Below are positions 41,860 through 51,126 of a stretch of 64,000 bases of DNA, piece after piece. The position numbers and the translations under genes are program-made. Every line of letters begins with the position of its first letter. Positions within the stretch are counted from its first letter, which is position 1. The DNA comes from Clostridiales bacterium. Lineage in GTDB: Bacteria > Bacillota > Clostridia > Oscillospirales > UBA644. The notes below the pieces were generated by a model. That model was not told the origin of the DNA and searched no databases. It was given only the letters and a program-made list of their open reading frames with translations. The stretch lies in NCBI GenBank assembly GCA_016281915.1, contig JAEEJO010000072.1, positions 1 through 64,000 of the forward strand, in the 5' to 3' direction.

Positions 41860-44814
41860 TTACTTCTTTCTGATCTTGATCGTTTTGACTTCAAAGGGTT
41901 TGAATGAAACCGTAAAGGAATCGTCGCTTACTGCAACAGGAGAGATTTCGTTTTCAAGAAGATCGCACTCGAATACGTTGCTTATGCCGAATAACGTTTT
42001 TGCCGTAAGAGCTGCACGTGCGCCGACCGGTTCGTATGCTCTGACAATGATATCGTCGGAATCTTCGGCTTTCTTGACCGTTTCCGCGACGACTCCTCCG
42101 CAGAACGTTGCGAATATCTTTTCCGCAATTTCGTTATTTTCCGTTTCATTTTCCGTTTCAAAAGCTGTAAGAGGTTCGTTGAGCCTGTATGCTTCTTTTA
42201 CGACAGACATTTCATCCGTATGAGGCATAACGGAATACGTAAAGAACTGTTCGCCCCTGTCGGCGTTTTTGCCGGGATACGAAGTCGATCTGAGAAGATT
42301 GAGCTCTGCATTCGAATCTTCCGCATGAACGCCGTATTTGCAGTCGTTGAGAAGCGCTGCGCCGTAGCCTGTTTCTCTGAAATCGATATATTTCTGGGCG
42401 CATATCTCGAAGCGGGCGTTATCCCAGGACGTATTCTTTGTTGTTGAACGTTTTATCTCTCCGAACTGGATATTGCAGACAGCTTCGTTTGTATGTATAT
42501 CGAACGGGAAATATACGCGAAGCATTTTAAAGCTTTCATGCCAGTCAACGTAAACTCTGAAATCAACACGGTCGGCGCCGTCTGAAAGGACCGCTGCGCA
42601 GACGATTTCGGAATTGCCGAATCTGTATGTGAATTTTGCGCATGCTTCTGCTCCGTCAACGTAAAATTCGCTGTCGCAGGCGTGGATTTCCATGCAAAGA
42701 TCGTCTCTGTATGTAAATTTCATATCCCATGCGTCGCTCTCGTCATTGTAAAGGCGGAAGACATTACCGGGCGCGGAAAGAAGCTCTCTTGCATAGACTT
42801 TGTCGTAGATGGAAACAGCTTCGCCCCTGCTGTTGAATCTGACTTTCAGCTTTTCGTTTTCTATTCTGTTTTCCGAAGCTTTTACATGGAATTTTGCGTC
42901 ATGGGCTTTCGCCATCGCAAAAGGCGCTGCCGTTACTTTCTTCCATTCTCCGTTTTCAATAACGTTTTCGGTGCGTTCAAAGCCTGTCGGGTTAGCATAT
43001 ACAGTTCCCGTAAAGCCGTATGCCTTTGCAGCTTTCGCATATGCGGCAGCTGTCATTTCCTTTGCTTTCAAGAGTATCTCACGGTAGCGGGGAACGCTTT
43101 CTTCATATACTCTTGCAATCGAAGAGCCGGGAAGGATATCGTGGAACTGATAGAGAAGAACTTCCTTCCACATCTTATCCGTTTCTTCCTTATTGTCTGT
43201 GCCGGCTAAAAGAGAAGCGAATTCAAGCTCTGCAAGTGCAAACTCACATCTTCTGTTATAATACTTGTTTCTTGCCTGCGTCGTATACGTTCCCTGATGC
43301 TTTTCAAGATACAGTTCGCCTTCCCAGACGGGATATCTGCTCTGTTTCTTTTCTATTCTTCTGAAGAAATTCTCGGAAAGCTCCTGCTTTACGGGAGGAA
43401 GTCCGGCAAGGTTTCTTTCGCGCGAAAGTCTTTCAAGGTGATCTTCTCCGGGACCACCGCCTCCGTCACCGATGCCGAAAAGAAGAAGCGCTTCGGTACA
43501 GACGCCTTTTTCGCTGTAATTCCGTTCCGCATTCCTGATGCTTTTGGGCGAAGCAGCGCTGTTATAGGTTCCTTCGGGAGGCATATGAGCAAGGACGGAG
43601 GAACCGTCTATACCTTTCCATGTGAAAGTATGATGCGGAAAACGGTTATGCTCGCTCCATGAGAGCTTGATCGTCATAAAGTAGTCTACGCCCGCCTTTT
43701 TGAGAAGCTGGGGAAGAGCTGCGCTGTAACCGAAAACGTCCGGAAGCCACAGAGTTCTGATGTCCTTGCCAAACTCTTTCATAAAGAAGCGTTTGCCGTA
43801 AAGCAGCTGTCTGACAAGCGCTTCGCCGGAGGAGATATTGGTATCAGCCTCTACCCACATAGCGCCCTGAGCTTCCCATCTGCCCTCGGCGATACGTTTT
43901 TTGATCTTTCTATAAAGATCGGGGTAAAGCTCTTTCATCCATTCGTAAAGCTGCGGCTGCGATGCGCCGAAAACATAGTCGGGATAAAGATCCATATTGG
44001 CAAGAGCGGTTGAGAACGTTCTTGCGCCTTTTCTTTTTGTTTCGCGTATCGGCCAGAGCCACGCAAGGTCTATATGCGCATGACCTATTGCGGAAATCGA
44101 GAGAGACGGATCGCCGCCCTTTTTTCTGAGTTCCGGCGCAAGGATCAAAGCCGCTTTTTTAACGGAAGAAGCGTTGATGCCGTTGCCCAGTACGGATGCG
44201 GCGTCGTAAAGAGCATATACTATCGAGATTTTACGGGGATCTGAATCGTCAAGCTCTTTTTCAAGCGTTGAAAGTACCGCAAAATCGTAAAGAAGGCTTT
44301 TCACTTCTTTATTAACGGAAACGATGCGCATCATTTTTATTTTGCCGTCGCCGCAATATCCGCCGAAAAGGTCGTTCATTGCGCAGTCAAGCCACAAAGA
44401 GACCTTGAGGTTTTTAACGGATGCCTTATCAAGCTCGACTTCGATCTTTACGGGTTTGCCGAGAGACATATCGAACCCGGAATCAACGTTGGTAATGCCT
44501 CTTACGGGACAGCCTCTTGAATCAAACACACAGCCTTCGCCTGAAACGTCGATAAGCAGCGCGGTGTTTTCGATATCTGCGTCACGGGGTATCTGACCTT
44601 CGATATAAAACCAGGCGCAGTCCCACAGTTCGCCCCATTTTACACCTTCGGCAACGTCTATTTTTGTGCCTGCGGTCCTTTCGGAAAACGGAACTGGTTC
44701 TTTTGTTACGTATCCTGTTCCCGAAAGCTTCGAAAGCTCGGTATAGATGTTTTTTGAGAGTCTTTCGGTAGCTCTGCGGATAATATCATTCATTTTATCG
44801 TAGTTGTAGTGCAT
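41860..44814 (-). CDS. Alpha-mannosidase, glycoside hydrolase family 38
   Basis: 984-residue intracellular GH38 enzyme releasing mannose from alpha-mannosides. Catalytic-domain motifs: IGHAHIDLAWLWPIRET (zinc-binding His and Asp, near residue 245), AQGAMWVEADTNISSGEALVRQLLYGKRF, and LWLPDVFGYSAALPQ (nucleophile Asp, near 360). It continues with the central helical bundle (LLYQFHDILPGSSIARVYEE) and C-terminal beta-sandwich domains. No signal peptide, so it acts on imported oligosaccharides. Start is ATG 44814 with AGGAG 7 bases upstream; the frame to 44934 would run into nth. It sits between DNA-repair and ribosome-modification genes. Confidence 0.93.
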   Translation of the reverse strand: MHYNYDKMNDIIRRATERLSKNIYTELSKLSGTGYVTKEPVPFSERTAGTKIDVAEGVKWGELWDCAWFYIEGQIPRDADIENTALLIDVSGEGCVFDSRGCPVRGITNVDSGFDMSLGKPVKIEVELDKASVKNLKVSLWLDCAMNDLFGGYCGDGKIKMMRIVSVNKEVKSLLYDFAVLSTLEKELDDSDPRKISIVYALYDAASVLGNGINASSVKKAALILAPELRKKGGDPSLSISAIGHAHIDLAWLWPIRETKRKGARTFSTALANMDLYPDYVFGASQPQLYEWMKELYPDLYRKIKKRIAEGRWEAQGAMWVEADTNISSGEALVRQLLYGKRFFMKEFGKDIRTLWLPDVFGYSAALPQLLKKAGVDYFMTIKLSWSEHNRFPHHTFTWKGIDGSSVLAHMPPEGTYNSAASPKSIRNAERNYSEKGVCTEALLLFGIGDGGGGPGEDHLERLSRERNLAGLPPVKQELSENFFRRIEKKQSRYPVWEGELYLEKHQGTYTTQARNKYYNRRCEFALAELEFASLLAGTDNKEETDKMWKEVLLYQFHDILPGSSIARVYEESVPRYREILLKAKEMTAAAYAKAAKAYGFTGTVYANPTGFERTENVIENGEWKKVTAAPFAMAKAHDAKFHVKASENRIENEKLKVRFNSRGEAVSIYDKVYARELLSAPGNVFRLYNDESDAWDMKFTYRDDLCMEIHACDSEFYVDGAEACAKFTYRFGNSEIVCAAVLSDGADRVDFRVYVDWHESFKMLRVYFPFDIHTNEAVCNIQFGEIKRSTTKNTSWDNARFEICAQKYIDFRETGYGAALLNDCKYGVHAEDSNAELNLLRSTSYPGKNADRGEQFFTYSVMPHTDEMSVVKEAYRLNEPLTAFETENETENNEIAEKIFATFCGGVVAETVKKAEDSDDIIVRAYEPVGARAALTAKTLFGISNVFECDLLENEISPVAVSDDSFTVSFKPFEVKTIKIRKK

Positions 44815-44827
44815 ACGGCGGCTCCTA

Positions 44828-45457
44828 TCATAAATATTGTTTACAGATTTTGTTAAGCACGCATGTTTCGCACGCGGGGTTCCTTGCCTTGCAAACCTCT
44901 CTGCCGTGAAGCACGACGGCGTGGCAGAAATCAAGGCTTTGTTCGGGAGGGATCACTTTTCTGAGATCGTCTTCTATCTTTTTCGGATCCTTTGAATCGG
45001 TAAAGCCCATTCTGTTAGAAAGACGGATACAGTGAGTATCAACTATTATTACGCCTGGAACCGAATATATCTCACCCAGAAGAAGATTTGCTATTTTTCT
45101 GCCTACTCCGGGAAGAGCGAGCATACCCTCCATAGTATCGGGGATCGTGCCGAGTTTTGCGATTATTTCTGATGCGGCGATGATATCTCTTGCTTTTGTT
45201 TTACCTAGTCCGCACGAACGGATAAGAGGTTCAAGCTCATCCTGCGAGAGGGCTGCGAACTGCTCGGGTGTATTGTATTTTTCGAACAGCTCACGCGTAA
45301 CGATATTGACCCTTACGTCTGTGCATTGAGCGGAAAGACGTGATGCCACAAAAAGCTCAAACGGCGATGAATAGTCGAGCGCACACCGTCTGTGCGGGTA
45401 AATATCGAGAAGAATGGCGTGTATTTCGAGCTTTTCTTTTTTTGAAAGAAGCTTCAT
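44828..45457 (-). CDS. nth: Endonuclease III
   Basis: DNA glycosylase/AP lyase for oxidised pyrimidines, 209 residues. Helix-hairpin-helix LPGVGRKIANLLL with the catalytic Lys, catalytic Asp in VDTHCIRLSNRMG, and the 4Fe-4S cluster ligands in C-x6-C-x2-C-x5-C at the C-terminus (CKARNPACETCVLNKIC). Start ATG 45457 has GGAGGG 4-5 bases upstream; upstream in-frame codons give an unlikely extension. First gene of the operon nth-alpha-mannosidase-prmA-rluA, from the promoter at 45509-45537. Confidence 0.95.
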   Translation of the reverse strand: MKLLSKKEKLEIHAILLDIYPHRRCALDYSSPFELFVASRLSAQCTDVRVNIVTRELFEKYNTPEQFAALSQDELEPLIRSCGLGKTKARDIIAASEIIAKLGTIPDTMEGMLALPGVGRKIANLLLGEIYSVPGVIIVDTHCIRLSNRMGFTDSKDPKKIEDDLRKVIPPEQSLDFCHAVVLHGREVCKARNPACETCVLNKICKQYL

Positions 45458-45508
45458 CGTTCCCTCCGTCAGGATTAAAATAAAGAAAGATAATCGTATT
45501 ACCTTTTG

Positions 45509-45537
45509 ATTATATATCATGCAATGGCGTTTGTCAA
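45509..45537 (-). promoter_or_regulatory. Sigma-A promoter of the nth operon
   Basis: On the - strand, TTGACA (45537-45532), 17-base spacer, TATAAT (45514-45509). Confidence 0.85.
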
Positions 45538-45552
45538 TGAACAGAAAAAAAA

Positions 45553-45588
45553 TTTAAAAAAAAATTGCCGTATAAGCAATACGGCAAT
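45553..45588 (-). terminator. Terminator of the URO-D-xylB-tmk operon
   Basis: On the - strand, perfect 10-base stem ATTGCCGTAT / ATACGGCAAT (45588-45579, 45573-45564) followed by eight T and a second T run. Confidence 0.9.
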
Positions 45589-45592
45589 TGTG

Positions 45593-45862
45593 TCAGTCGC
45601 AAACGCGGCTTCTTATTTTTATTTCTTCAAGCTCGTCAATAAGCGCTGAAAGAAACGTTTCGTCATCGGCAAGAAGATCAAAATGATCGCTTGAACTTGC
45701 TGAATTGAACTCAGCGGCGAGCTGTCTGAGCTCTGAAGCATGATCGTAAAGCGTGCCTTTTTTTTCGTATATGACCGCGGGACAGATTTTTTTGAAAATC
45801 TTCCAGCATTCCGCACGCTTTGCGCCGGAAAGTCCGGACCAGATATCCGCCATGGTTTTCAT
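45593..45862 (-). CDS. Small conserved-looking protein, 89 aa, unknown function
   Basis: Starts MKTMADIWSGLSGAKRAECWKIF; mainly helical and acidic at the C-terminal half (FDLLADDETFLSALIDELEEIKI). No membrane segment or signal. GAGG lies 7 bases before the ATG inside the 9-base gap after tmk, so it is the last gene of the operon. No family recognised; tight spacing to tmk and a terminator directly after support that it is real. Confidence 0.7.
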   Translation of the reverse strand: MKTMADIWSGLSGAKRAECWKIFKKICPAVIYEKKGTLYDHASELRQLAAEFNSASSSDHFDLLADDETFLSALIDELEEIKIRSRVCD

Positions 45863-45871
45863 GATCTTACC

Positions 45872-46513
45872 TCAGCGTGAAACGGACGGGAGAGAGTTAT
45901 AGATCGATTCCGCGATCTGCTGCGGAGATCCTTCTGCGCTGATACGGACTATATATTCTCCGTCAAGTTTTCCGAAAACCTCGGAATACTTATCCCTTAT
46001 TCTGTCAAGAGTGTTTTCTTCGCGCTCGAATATCTCCTTAAAGCCGCCGCGTTTATCCACCCTTTCCCGGCAAACATGCGCGGGAACGTCTATAAAGAAG
46101 CAGACATCCGGTTTTGTAACCGACGGGCAGTTTTTATTCATCGCGATGACCCAGTCAAGATCGCAGTCCATACCCTGATATGCAAATGACGAATAGTAAT
46201 AGCGGTCGCAAACGACGTCTGTCCCCTCGGAAAGAAGTTTTATTATCCCGTTTTTCGGGTTGACGTTATGCGCTATCCTGTCCGCGAGAAAAAGTGCGGA
46301 AAGCTCCTCGGGCGTTCTGGGATAATTGCCTGCAAGAGCATCCCGAATAATGCCGCCTGTGATAAGCGAGGTGGGTTCGGCTGTTTTTACAACGTTTCTC
46401 CCATCTTTTTTAAGACGGGAGCAAAGAAGGTCAATCTGCGTGGACTTGCCTGAGCCGTCAAGGCCTTCAAACACGATAAAACGGCCTTTCGGGGTGTTTT
46501 TACTGTCTGTCAT
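45872..46513 (-). CDS. tmk: Thymidylate kinase
   Basis: Phosphorylates dTMP to dTDP. 213 residues, with P-loop GLDGSGKST (17-25), the DRYYYSSFAYQG motif that binds dTMP, a LID region containing ERVDKRGGFKEIFER, and DVCFFIDVPAHVCRERV. The ATG overlaps the xylB stop by 4 bases (ATGA), so the two are translationally coupled. Confidence 0.95.
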   Translation of the reverse strand: MTDSKNTPKGRFIVFEGLDGSGKSTQIDLLCSRLKKDGRNVVKTAEPTSLITGGIIRDALAGNYPRTPEELSALFLADRIAHNVNPKNGIIKLLSEGTDVVCDRYYYSSFAYQGMDCDLDWVIAMNKNCPSVTKPDVCFFIDVPAHVCRERVDKRGGFKEIFEREENTLDRIRDKYSEVFGKLDGEYIVRISAEGSPQQIAESIYNSLPSVSR

Positions 46514-48018
46514 ATCATCTTGAAGCAGTCCTTGAGGGACGTGTAAAGCTGTTTGTAAAGAACGTGGTTTTTATTATATACCGCCGTGTTGTCGGGAATC
46601 GGCGCGTATGTTTTCTTAACGCTGATCGTAGCGTCGCATGCCTCGGGTACGGAAGACCATACGCCGGTGCCTACGCCCGCAAGAAGCGCAACTCCGAGCG
46701 CTCCGCCTTCGGAAGAAGAGAGGACCTGAACGGAGCAGTCAAACATATCTGCCTGCATCTGTCTCCATATCGGAGATTTTCCGCCTCCGCCGGATACTCT
46801 TACTGCTGAAGCGTCTACGCCCATACCGCGAATGATATCCATACAGTCGGTAAGAGAGTAGCAGACGCCTTCAAGTATCGCCCTTATCATATCGGCTTTT
46901 GTGTGTATTGCCGAAAGGCCGAAAAATACGCCTCTGCAATCAGCGTCAAGATGAGGTGTTCTTTCGCCCATAAGATAGGGAAGATAGATGAGTTTATGTG
47001 CGGTGATTCCGGTCTGTTCAGCCATCTTATCCATAATGACGTAAGGATCAACGCCCTGTTTTTCAGCCTCTGCGATCTCTTCGGCGCAGAAATTATCACG
47101 GAACCATTTCAGCGAAAGACCTGCCGCCTGTGTAACACCCATCATATGCCATGCGCCGGGAACTGCGTGACAGAACGTGTGAACTCTACCGAGAGGATCG
47201 ATGGCGGGTTTTTCCGAATGTGCGAAAACAACGCCGGAAGTGCCGATCGTTGAAGAAACTACGCCGCTTTTTACTATACCGTTGCCGACTGCGCACGCCG
47301 CCTGGTCGCCTGCGCCACCCGCTACGGGAGTTCCTACGCAAAGTCCTGTGAGTTCGGATGCGTATTTGTTTACTTTTCCGCTGATCTCATAGCTTTCATA
47401 CATTTTAGGAAGCAGAGAGATATCTATACCTAAAATCGAAAGCAGCTCTTTTGACCAGCAGCGGTTCTTTATATCCATAAACTGCATGCCGGAAGCATCA
47501 GAAACTTCAGTTGCGAATTCGCCTGTGAGCATATAGCGGATATAGTCTTTCGGAAGCATTATTTTAGCGCATTTTTCAAATACTTCCGGTTCGTTGTTCA
47601 TTACCCAGCGAAGTTTTGAAGCGGTAAAGCCGGTAAGCGCGGGGTTTGCGGTTATTTCTATAAGCTTTTCTTTGCCGACGATGTCGGTTATTTCATCGCA
47701 TTCCTTCTGTGTGCGCTGATCGCACCAGATTATGGAACGGCGAAGGATATTATCGTTTTTATCAAGCATGACAAGACCGTGCATCTGTCCGGAAAGACCG
47801 ATGCCCTTTATCTCTCTGGGGTCTGCTCCGCTTTTTGCTATTACGTTTTTGATCGATTTGCATACTGCGTTCCACCAGTCGAGAGGATCCTGCTCCGCCC
47901 AGCCGTTCTGCGGCTGATAAAGAGGATATTCCTGCGTATCGGAGGCGAGGGTGTTGCCGCAAAGATCGAAAAGAACCGTTTTGGTACCGGAAGTACCGAT
48001 GTCTGTACCTATAAGCAT
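46510..48018 (-). CDS. xylB: Xylulokinase
   Basis: Phosphorylates D-xylulose to xylulose 5-phosphate, feeding the pentose phosphate pathway after XylA. 502 residues of the FGGY kinase family: IGTDIGTSGTKTVLFD phosphate-1 motif, GLSGQMHGLVMLD with the catalytic-site residues, IIWCDQRT, GAGDQAACAVGNG, STIGTSGVVFAHS, and the FGGY signature region RVSGGGGKSPIWRQMQADMFD. AAAGGAG lies 7 bases before the ATG, 12 bases after the URO-D stop. It is in an operon URO-D-xylB-tmk-89 aa protein. Confidence 0.96.
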   Translation of the reverse strand: MLIGTDIGTSGTKTVLFDLCGNTLASDTQEYPLYQPQNGWAEQDPLDWWNAVCKSIKNVIAKSGADPREIKGIGLSGQMHGLVMLDKNDNILRRSIIWCDQRTQKECDEITDIVGKEKLIEITANPALTGFTASKLRWVMNNEPEVFEKCAKIMLPKDYIRYMLTGEFATEVSDASGMQFMDIKNRCWSKELLSILGIDISLLPKMYESYEISGKVNKYASELTGLCVGTPVAGGAGDQAACAVGNGIVKSGVVSSTIGTSGVVFAHSEKPAIDPLGRVHTFCHAVPGAWHMMGVTQAAGLSLKWFRDNFCAEEIAEAEKQGVDPYVIMDKMAEQTGITAHKLIYLPYLMGERTPHLDADCRGVFFGLSAIHTKADMIRAILEGVCYSLTDCMDIIRGMGVDASAVRVSGGGGKSPIWRQMQADMFDCSVQVLSSSEGGALGVALLAGVGTGVWSSVPEACDATISVKKTYAPIPDNTAVYNKNHVLYKQLYTSLKDCFKMI

Positions 48019-48030
48019 GATTATTCTCCT

Positions 48031-49095
48031 TTAATATTTCCCCAATTTATGAATGCATTCAGATATTGCTTTGAAATTGTCGAAACTTACCGAATTCGGT
48101 ATTGAATGGTCTGAAGAAAAGATATAGCCGCTGTTTTCCTTGAGAACGGGGATAACACGTTCAAGCTCGGCAATGATAGCTTCCTTGTCCGACCAGAGCA
48201 CTGCGTTTATGCCTCCGCGCATTGCAAGCTTGTCTCCGTAATTCTTCTTTATGCGAATCGGGTCCATACCCGCCTTAACCTCTATGGGGTTTAGACAGTC
48301 TATGCCGATCTCTATCATGTCGGGAATGAAGGGTTCAACGTATCCGCATGAGTGAAGCTCTACGAACATTCCTCTGTCATGAGCCCAGTCGCACGCTTTT
48401 TTATGGAACGGCTTAACAATATCCCTGTACATATCAAGAGAAAAGAACGTTGAGTTTTTATATCCCATATCATCGGGCCAGTGGATAGCGTCAAATTTAT
48501 ATCCGCGATCGAGTATCTTATCAAAAAGCGCGATCTGAAGATCAAGATAATGACCGAACATATCTCTTATCCAGTCCGGATCCTCATACATTCCGACAAG
48601 AACGTTTTCCGTTCCTGTTGCCCAAGAGTGCGTAACGTCGAAACCGAACCAGAAACCGAGAGACATAAACTCCTGCGCCTCTCTGTATTTCGGATATTCA
48701 TTTTCGAGCCAGTTCCAGTTTATTCTGTCGTCTGTAGGCGTCATTCTTGCCTTGGCGATCTCCCAATGTTCCGGATCTGAAATGAAAAAATCAAGGAATT
48801 CGGGCGTGGAATCGAGCTCCTTAAAAGATTTGAGCGTAGCGCCCCATGACGTTGTGTGGATTATATATCTTTCTGTTTCTTCAATGACCTTGCTTTCAAA
48901 ACGCGGCGAATTATCCACGCCGAAATCAATGCGTCTGTCAAAGCCGAAATAACGGTCCCACGGAATATTTTCAGGCAAACCTTCTCTGTGCCAGCGGGCA
49001 AGTGTGCCGCCCCAGGGTCCGTCCATCATGATTATACGGTCTATATCCTCATGCTTGAGCGTTCGGATAAATCTTTCTCTGCTTGTAAGCTCCAT
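48031..49095 (-). CDS. URO-D family protein, paralogue 3
   Basis: 354 residues. The start MELTSRERFIRTLKHEDIDRI is the usual opening of MtaA/CmuA-type URO-D proteins ('t.reR...al....pDR'). The metal site strand is MFVELHSCGYVEPFIPDMIEIGIDCLNP, with H-x-C-G and a downstream Cys. This is the only paralogue here keeping the His-x-Cys...Cys pattern seen in zinc-dependent cobamide methyltransferases such as MtaA. ATG 49095 has AAAGGGA 6 bases upstream. First gene of the xylB operon, so its product may act on a pentose-linked compound (inference from position only). Confidence 0.82.
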   Translation of the reverse strand: MELTSRERFIRTLKHEDIDRIIMMDGPWGGTLARWHREGLPENIPWDRYFGFDRRIDFGVDNSPRFESKVIEETERYIIHTTSWGATLKSFKELDSTPEFLDFFISDPEHWEIAKARMTPTDDRINWNWLENEYPKYREAQEFMSLGFWFGFDVTHSWATGTENVLVGMYEDPDWIRDMFGHYLDLQIALFDKILDRGYKFDAIHWPDDMGYKNSTFFSLDMYRDIVKPFHKKACDWAHDRGMFVELHSCGYVEPFIPDMIEIGIDCLNPIEVKAGMDPIRIKKNYGDKLAMRGGINAVLWSDKEAIIAELERVIPVLKENSGYIFSSDHSIPNSVSFDNFKAISECIHKLGKY

Positions 49096-49141
49096 ATAAA
49101 ATCCCTTTCGCATTGCTTCGTCATCCGATTTATGATGTTAT

Positions 49142-49170
49142 ATGATAGCACAAAAATGCGGCTTTGTCAA
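49142..49170 (-). promoter_or_regulatory. Promoter of the URO-D-xylB-tmk operon
   Basis: On the - strand, TTGACA (49170-49165), 17-base spacer, TATCAT (49147-49142). Confidence 0.75.
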
Positions 49171-49192
49171 CAATCCAAATCAATTTCCGCTA

Positions 49193-49221
49193 TTGACAAA
49201 TCTGTTCTCCTGTGATAAACT
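49193..49221 (+). promoter_or_regulatory. Promoter of the GH109-like gene
   Basis: TTGACA (49193-49198), 17-base spacer, TAAACT (49216-49221) preceded by TG two bases earlier (extended -10 type). Divergent from the xylB operon promoter, 22 bases apart. Confidence 0.7.
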
Positions 49222-49247
49222 TGATGTAGAAAAGGGGGCTGTATTTT

Positions 49248-50459
49248 ATGGAAAAAGTCAGAATAGGCGTTGTGGGATTAGGCGGAAGAGGCGCATATCA
49301 TGCGGAACTGCTCTCGACCTTCGACGACGTTGACGTAACCGCAGTATGCGATCTTTATAATGACCGTATTGAAAATGCGGCAGACCGTGTTGAAAAAACT
49401 TCCGGCAAACGTCCTGCAGGTTACACCGATTACCGTGAAATGTTTGAAAAAGAGGATATGGACGGAGTGCTGATCGCATCGTCGTGGACGACGCACTCAC
49501 GGATAGCCGTGGCTGCCATGAAGGCAGGCATTACCCCTGCGACGGAAGTAGGCGGAGCGGCATCGATAGAGGAATGTTATTCAGTTGTGAAAACGGCTGA
49601 AGAAACAGGAATAGAGCCGATGTTTCTTGAAAACTGCAATTTCGGCAGAGAAGAGCTCGCTCTTCTGAATATGACAAGAATGGGTCTTTTCGGAGAGATC
49701 GTGCACTGTCAGTGCGGGTATGAGCACTGTCTTCGCGATGAGATAACGAGAGGAAACGAAAACAGGCATTACAGATTCAACAACTACGCTCACAGAAACG
49801 GAGATATCTACCCTACCCACGGTCTGGGCCCGATGTCGAAGATACTTAAAATAAACAGGGGAAACAGATTTGTTTCAATCGTATCCGTAGCATCGAAGCA
49901 GACGGGACTGAACACTCACGCAAAGAAGCATTTCGATAAAGACCACCCCGCAAACAACCTGATATTCACTCAGGGTGACGTTGTAAACTCAATAATAAAA
50001 TGCGCGGGAGGAGAAACTATACTCCTTACCCACGACACGTCGAATTTCCGCCCCTATTCAAGAGCAGGCAGGCTTCAGGGCACAAACGGGATATGGCTTG
50101 AAGACAAAAACGCGATATGTCTTGAAAGCGAAAACGCGGGAGAGGTCTGGAAGCCTTTCGGCGAATATATGGATAAATACGACCATCCCATATGGAAAAA
50201 ATTCAGCAGAATAGGTCTCGATAAATACGGTCACGGCGGCATGGATTTTATAGTTGACGCTGCGTTTGTTGACAGTATAAAAAACCGTAATCATCCTGCA
50301 ATAGACGTTTACGACTGGGCTTCATGGATAGCCGTAACGGTCCTGTCGGAACAGTCCGTTGCTCTCGGAGGCGCTCCGCAGCTGTTTCCGGATTTCACGA
50401 ACGGCAGCTGGCTTGACGGAACAACGCCCAAAGGCGAAGGCGAATTCTGCCTTGACTGA
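49248..50459 (+). CDS. Gfo/Idh/MocA oxidoreductase, GH109-like
   Basis: 403 residues. N-terminal NAD-binding motif VGLGGRGAYHAELL. The usual EKP is replaced by TEVGGAASIEECY, as in GH109-type proteins. The segment NGDIYPTHGLGPMSKIL matches the family's conserved Y-x-x-H-G-L-G-P, where Tyr and His take part in NAD-dependent glycoside cleavage in characterised GH109 N-acetylgalactosaminidases. The GH109 link is by motif only, and many relatives are uncharacterised. No signal peptide, so a cytosolic role is expected. Single gene ending at the 50480 hairpin. Confidence 0.8.
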   Translation: MEKVRIGVVGLGGRGAYHAELLSTFDDVDVTAVCDLYNDRIENAADRVEKTSGKRPAGYTDYREMFEKEDMDGVLIASSWTTHSRIAVAAMKAGITPATEVGGAASIEECYSVVKTAEETGIEPMFLENCNFGREELALLNMTRMGLFGEIVHCQCGYEHCLRDEITRGNENRHYRFNNYAHRNGDIYPTHGLGPMSKILKINRGNRFVSIVSVASKQTGLNTHAKKHFDKDHPANNLIFTQGDVVNSIIKCAGGETILLTHDTSNFRPYSRAGRLQGTNGIWLEDKNAICLESENAGEVWKPFGEYMDKYDHPIWKKFSRIGLDKYGHGGMDFIVDAAFVDSIKNRNHPAIDVYDWASWIAVTVLSEQSVALGGAPQLFPDFTNGSWLDGTTPKGEGEFCLD

Positions 50460-50475
50460 CAAATAAACAACAGAA

Positions 50476-50512
50476 AAAAACAGACCTTCGTATCAGGAAG
50501 GTCTGTTTCTGT
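50476..50512. terminator. Bidirectional terminator
   Basis: Stem ACAGACCTT / AAGGTCTGT (50480-50488, 50498-50506) with a 9-base loop, A7 on the left and a T-rich right side, between convergent genes. Confidence 0.8.
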
Positions 50513-50522
50513 TTGCGGCGAT

Positions 50523-50987
50523 TTAATCGAATGTTGCAAGATAATTGACCGCCTGTATCGATACTATTACGATTGAAAGGGGCTGCATCGCGGCGGCGAT
50601 TATTCCGAAAACGAGTCCGGTTTTGCGCAGAGGCTGAAACGATGGTTCGGCGTCCCTGCTTTTTTTCCATAAAACAATGGCGACAACAGAAAAAACGATT
50701 ATCGCTGCGGCGTAAAGATAGCCCGAAACAATACGGTAAATATTGAGACCGTAAAAAAATCCTTCAAGACCAGGCATGAAATCTCCCCTGACTATGGGCC
50801 GGACAAAATTCCAGACCATTCCGATTATTGCCGCCAGAAGTGAAAGTCCGCCGTATACAAAAGACATTTTTGCGGGAGAATCGTAAATGTTTACGGTTAT
50901 ACGGTTTTTTTGTTTTTCATACTCTTCTATTTCAAGAATAGTCGCGTCCGGACCCGGTTTTTCAAGCCCTTTATTTCTTTTTTTCAA
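50523..50987 (-). CDS. Membrane protein of unknown function, 154 aa
   Basis: Soluble charged N-terminus (~38 residues), then three to four hydrophobic segments: MSFVYGGLSLLAAIIGMVWNFV, SGYLYAAAIIVFSVVAIVLW, and TGLVFGIIAAAMQPLSIVIVSI. Start is a TTG at 50987, supported by GGAG 8 bases upstream. Convergent with the GH109-like gene and divergent from the zinc-ribbon membrane protein. No family recognised. Confidence 0.65.
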   Translation of the reverse strand: MKKRNKGLEKPGPDATILEIEEYEKQKNRITVNIYDSPAKMSFVYGGLSLLAAIIGMVWNFVRPIVRGDFMPGLEGFFYGLNIYRIVSGYLYAAAIIVFSVVAIVLWKKSRDAEPSFQPLRKTGLVFGIIAAAMQPLSIVIVSIQAVNYLATFD

Positions 50988-51091
50988 GTGAATTTCTCCA
51001 TTCCGTGTCTTTCAGGCAGCGATCTGCGCTGCTGTTCATACAATTTCTTAACAAAAAAATCAAATTTTTTAAATTTTCTTTAAAAATAGTA

Positions 51092-51120
51092 TAGACAAAT
51101 AAAAAAAAGTGTGCTATAAT
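51092..51120 (+). promoter_or_regulatory. Promoter of the zinc-ribbon membrane protein
   Basis: TAGACA (51092-51097), 17-base spacer, TATAAT (51115-51120). Confidence 0.7.
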
Positions 51121-51126
51121 ATCGAA

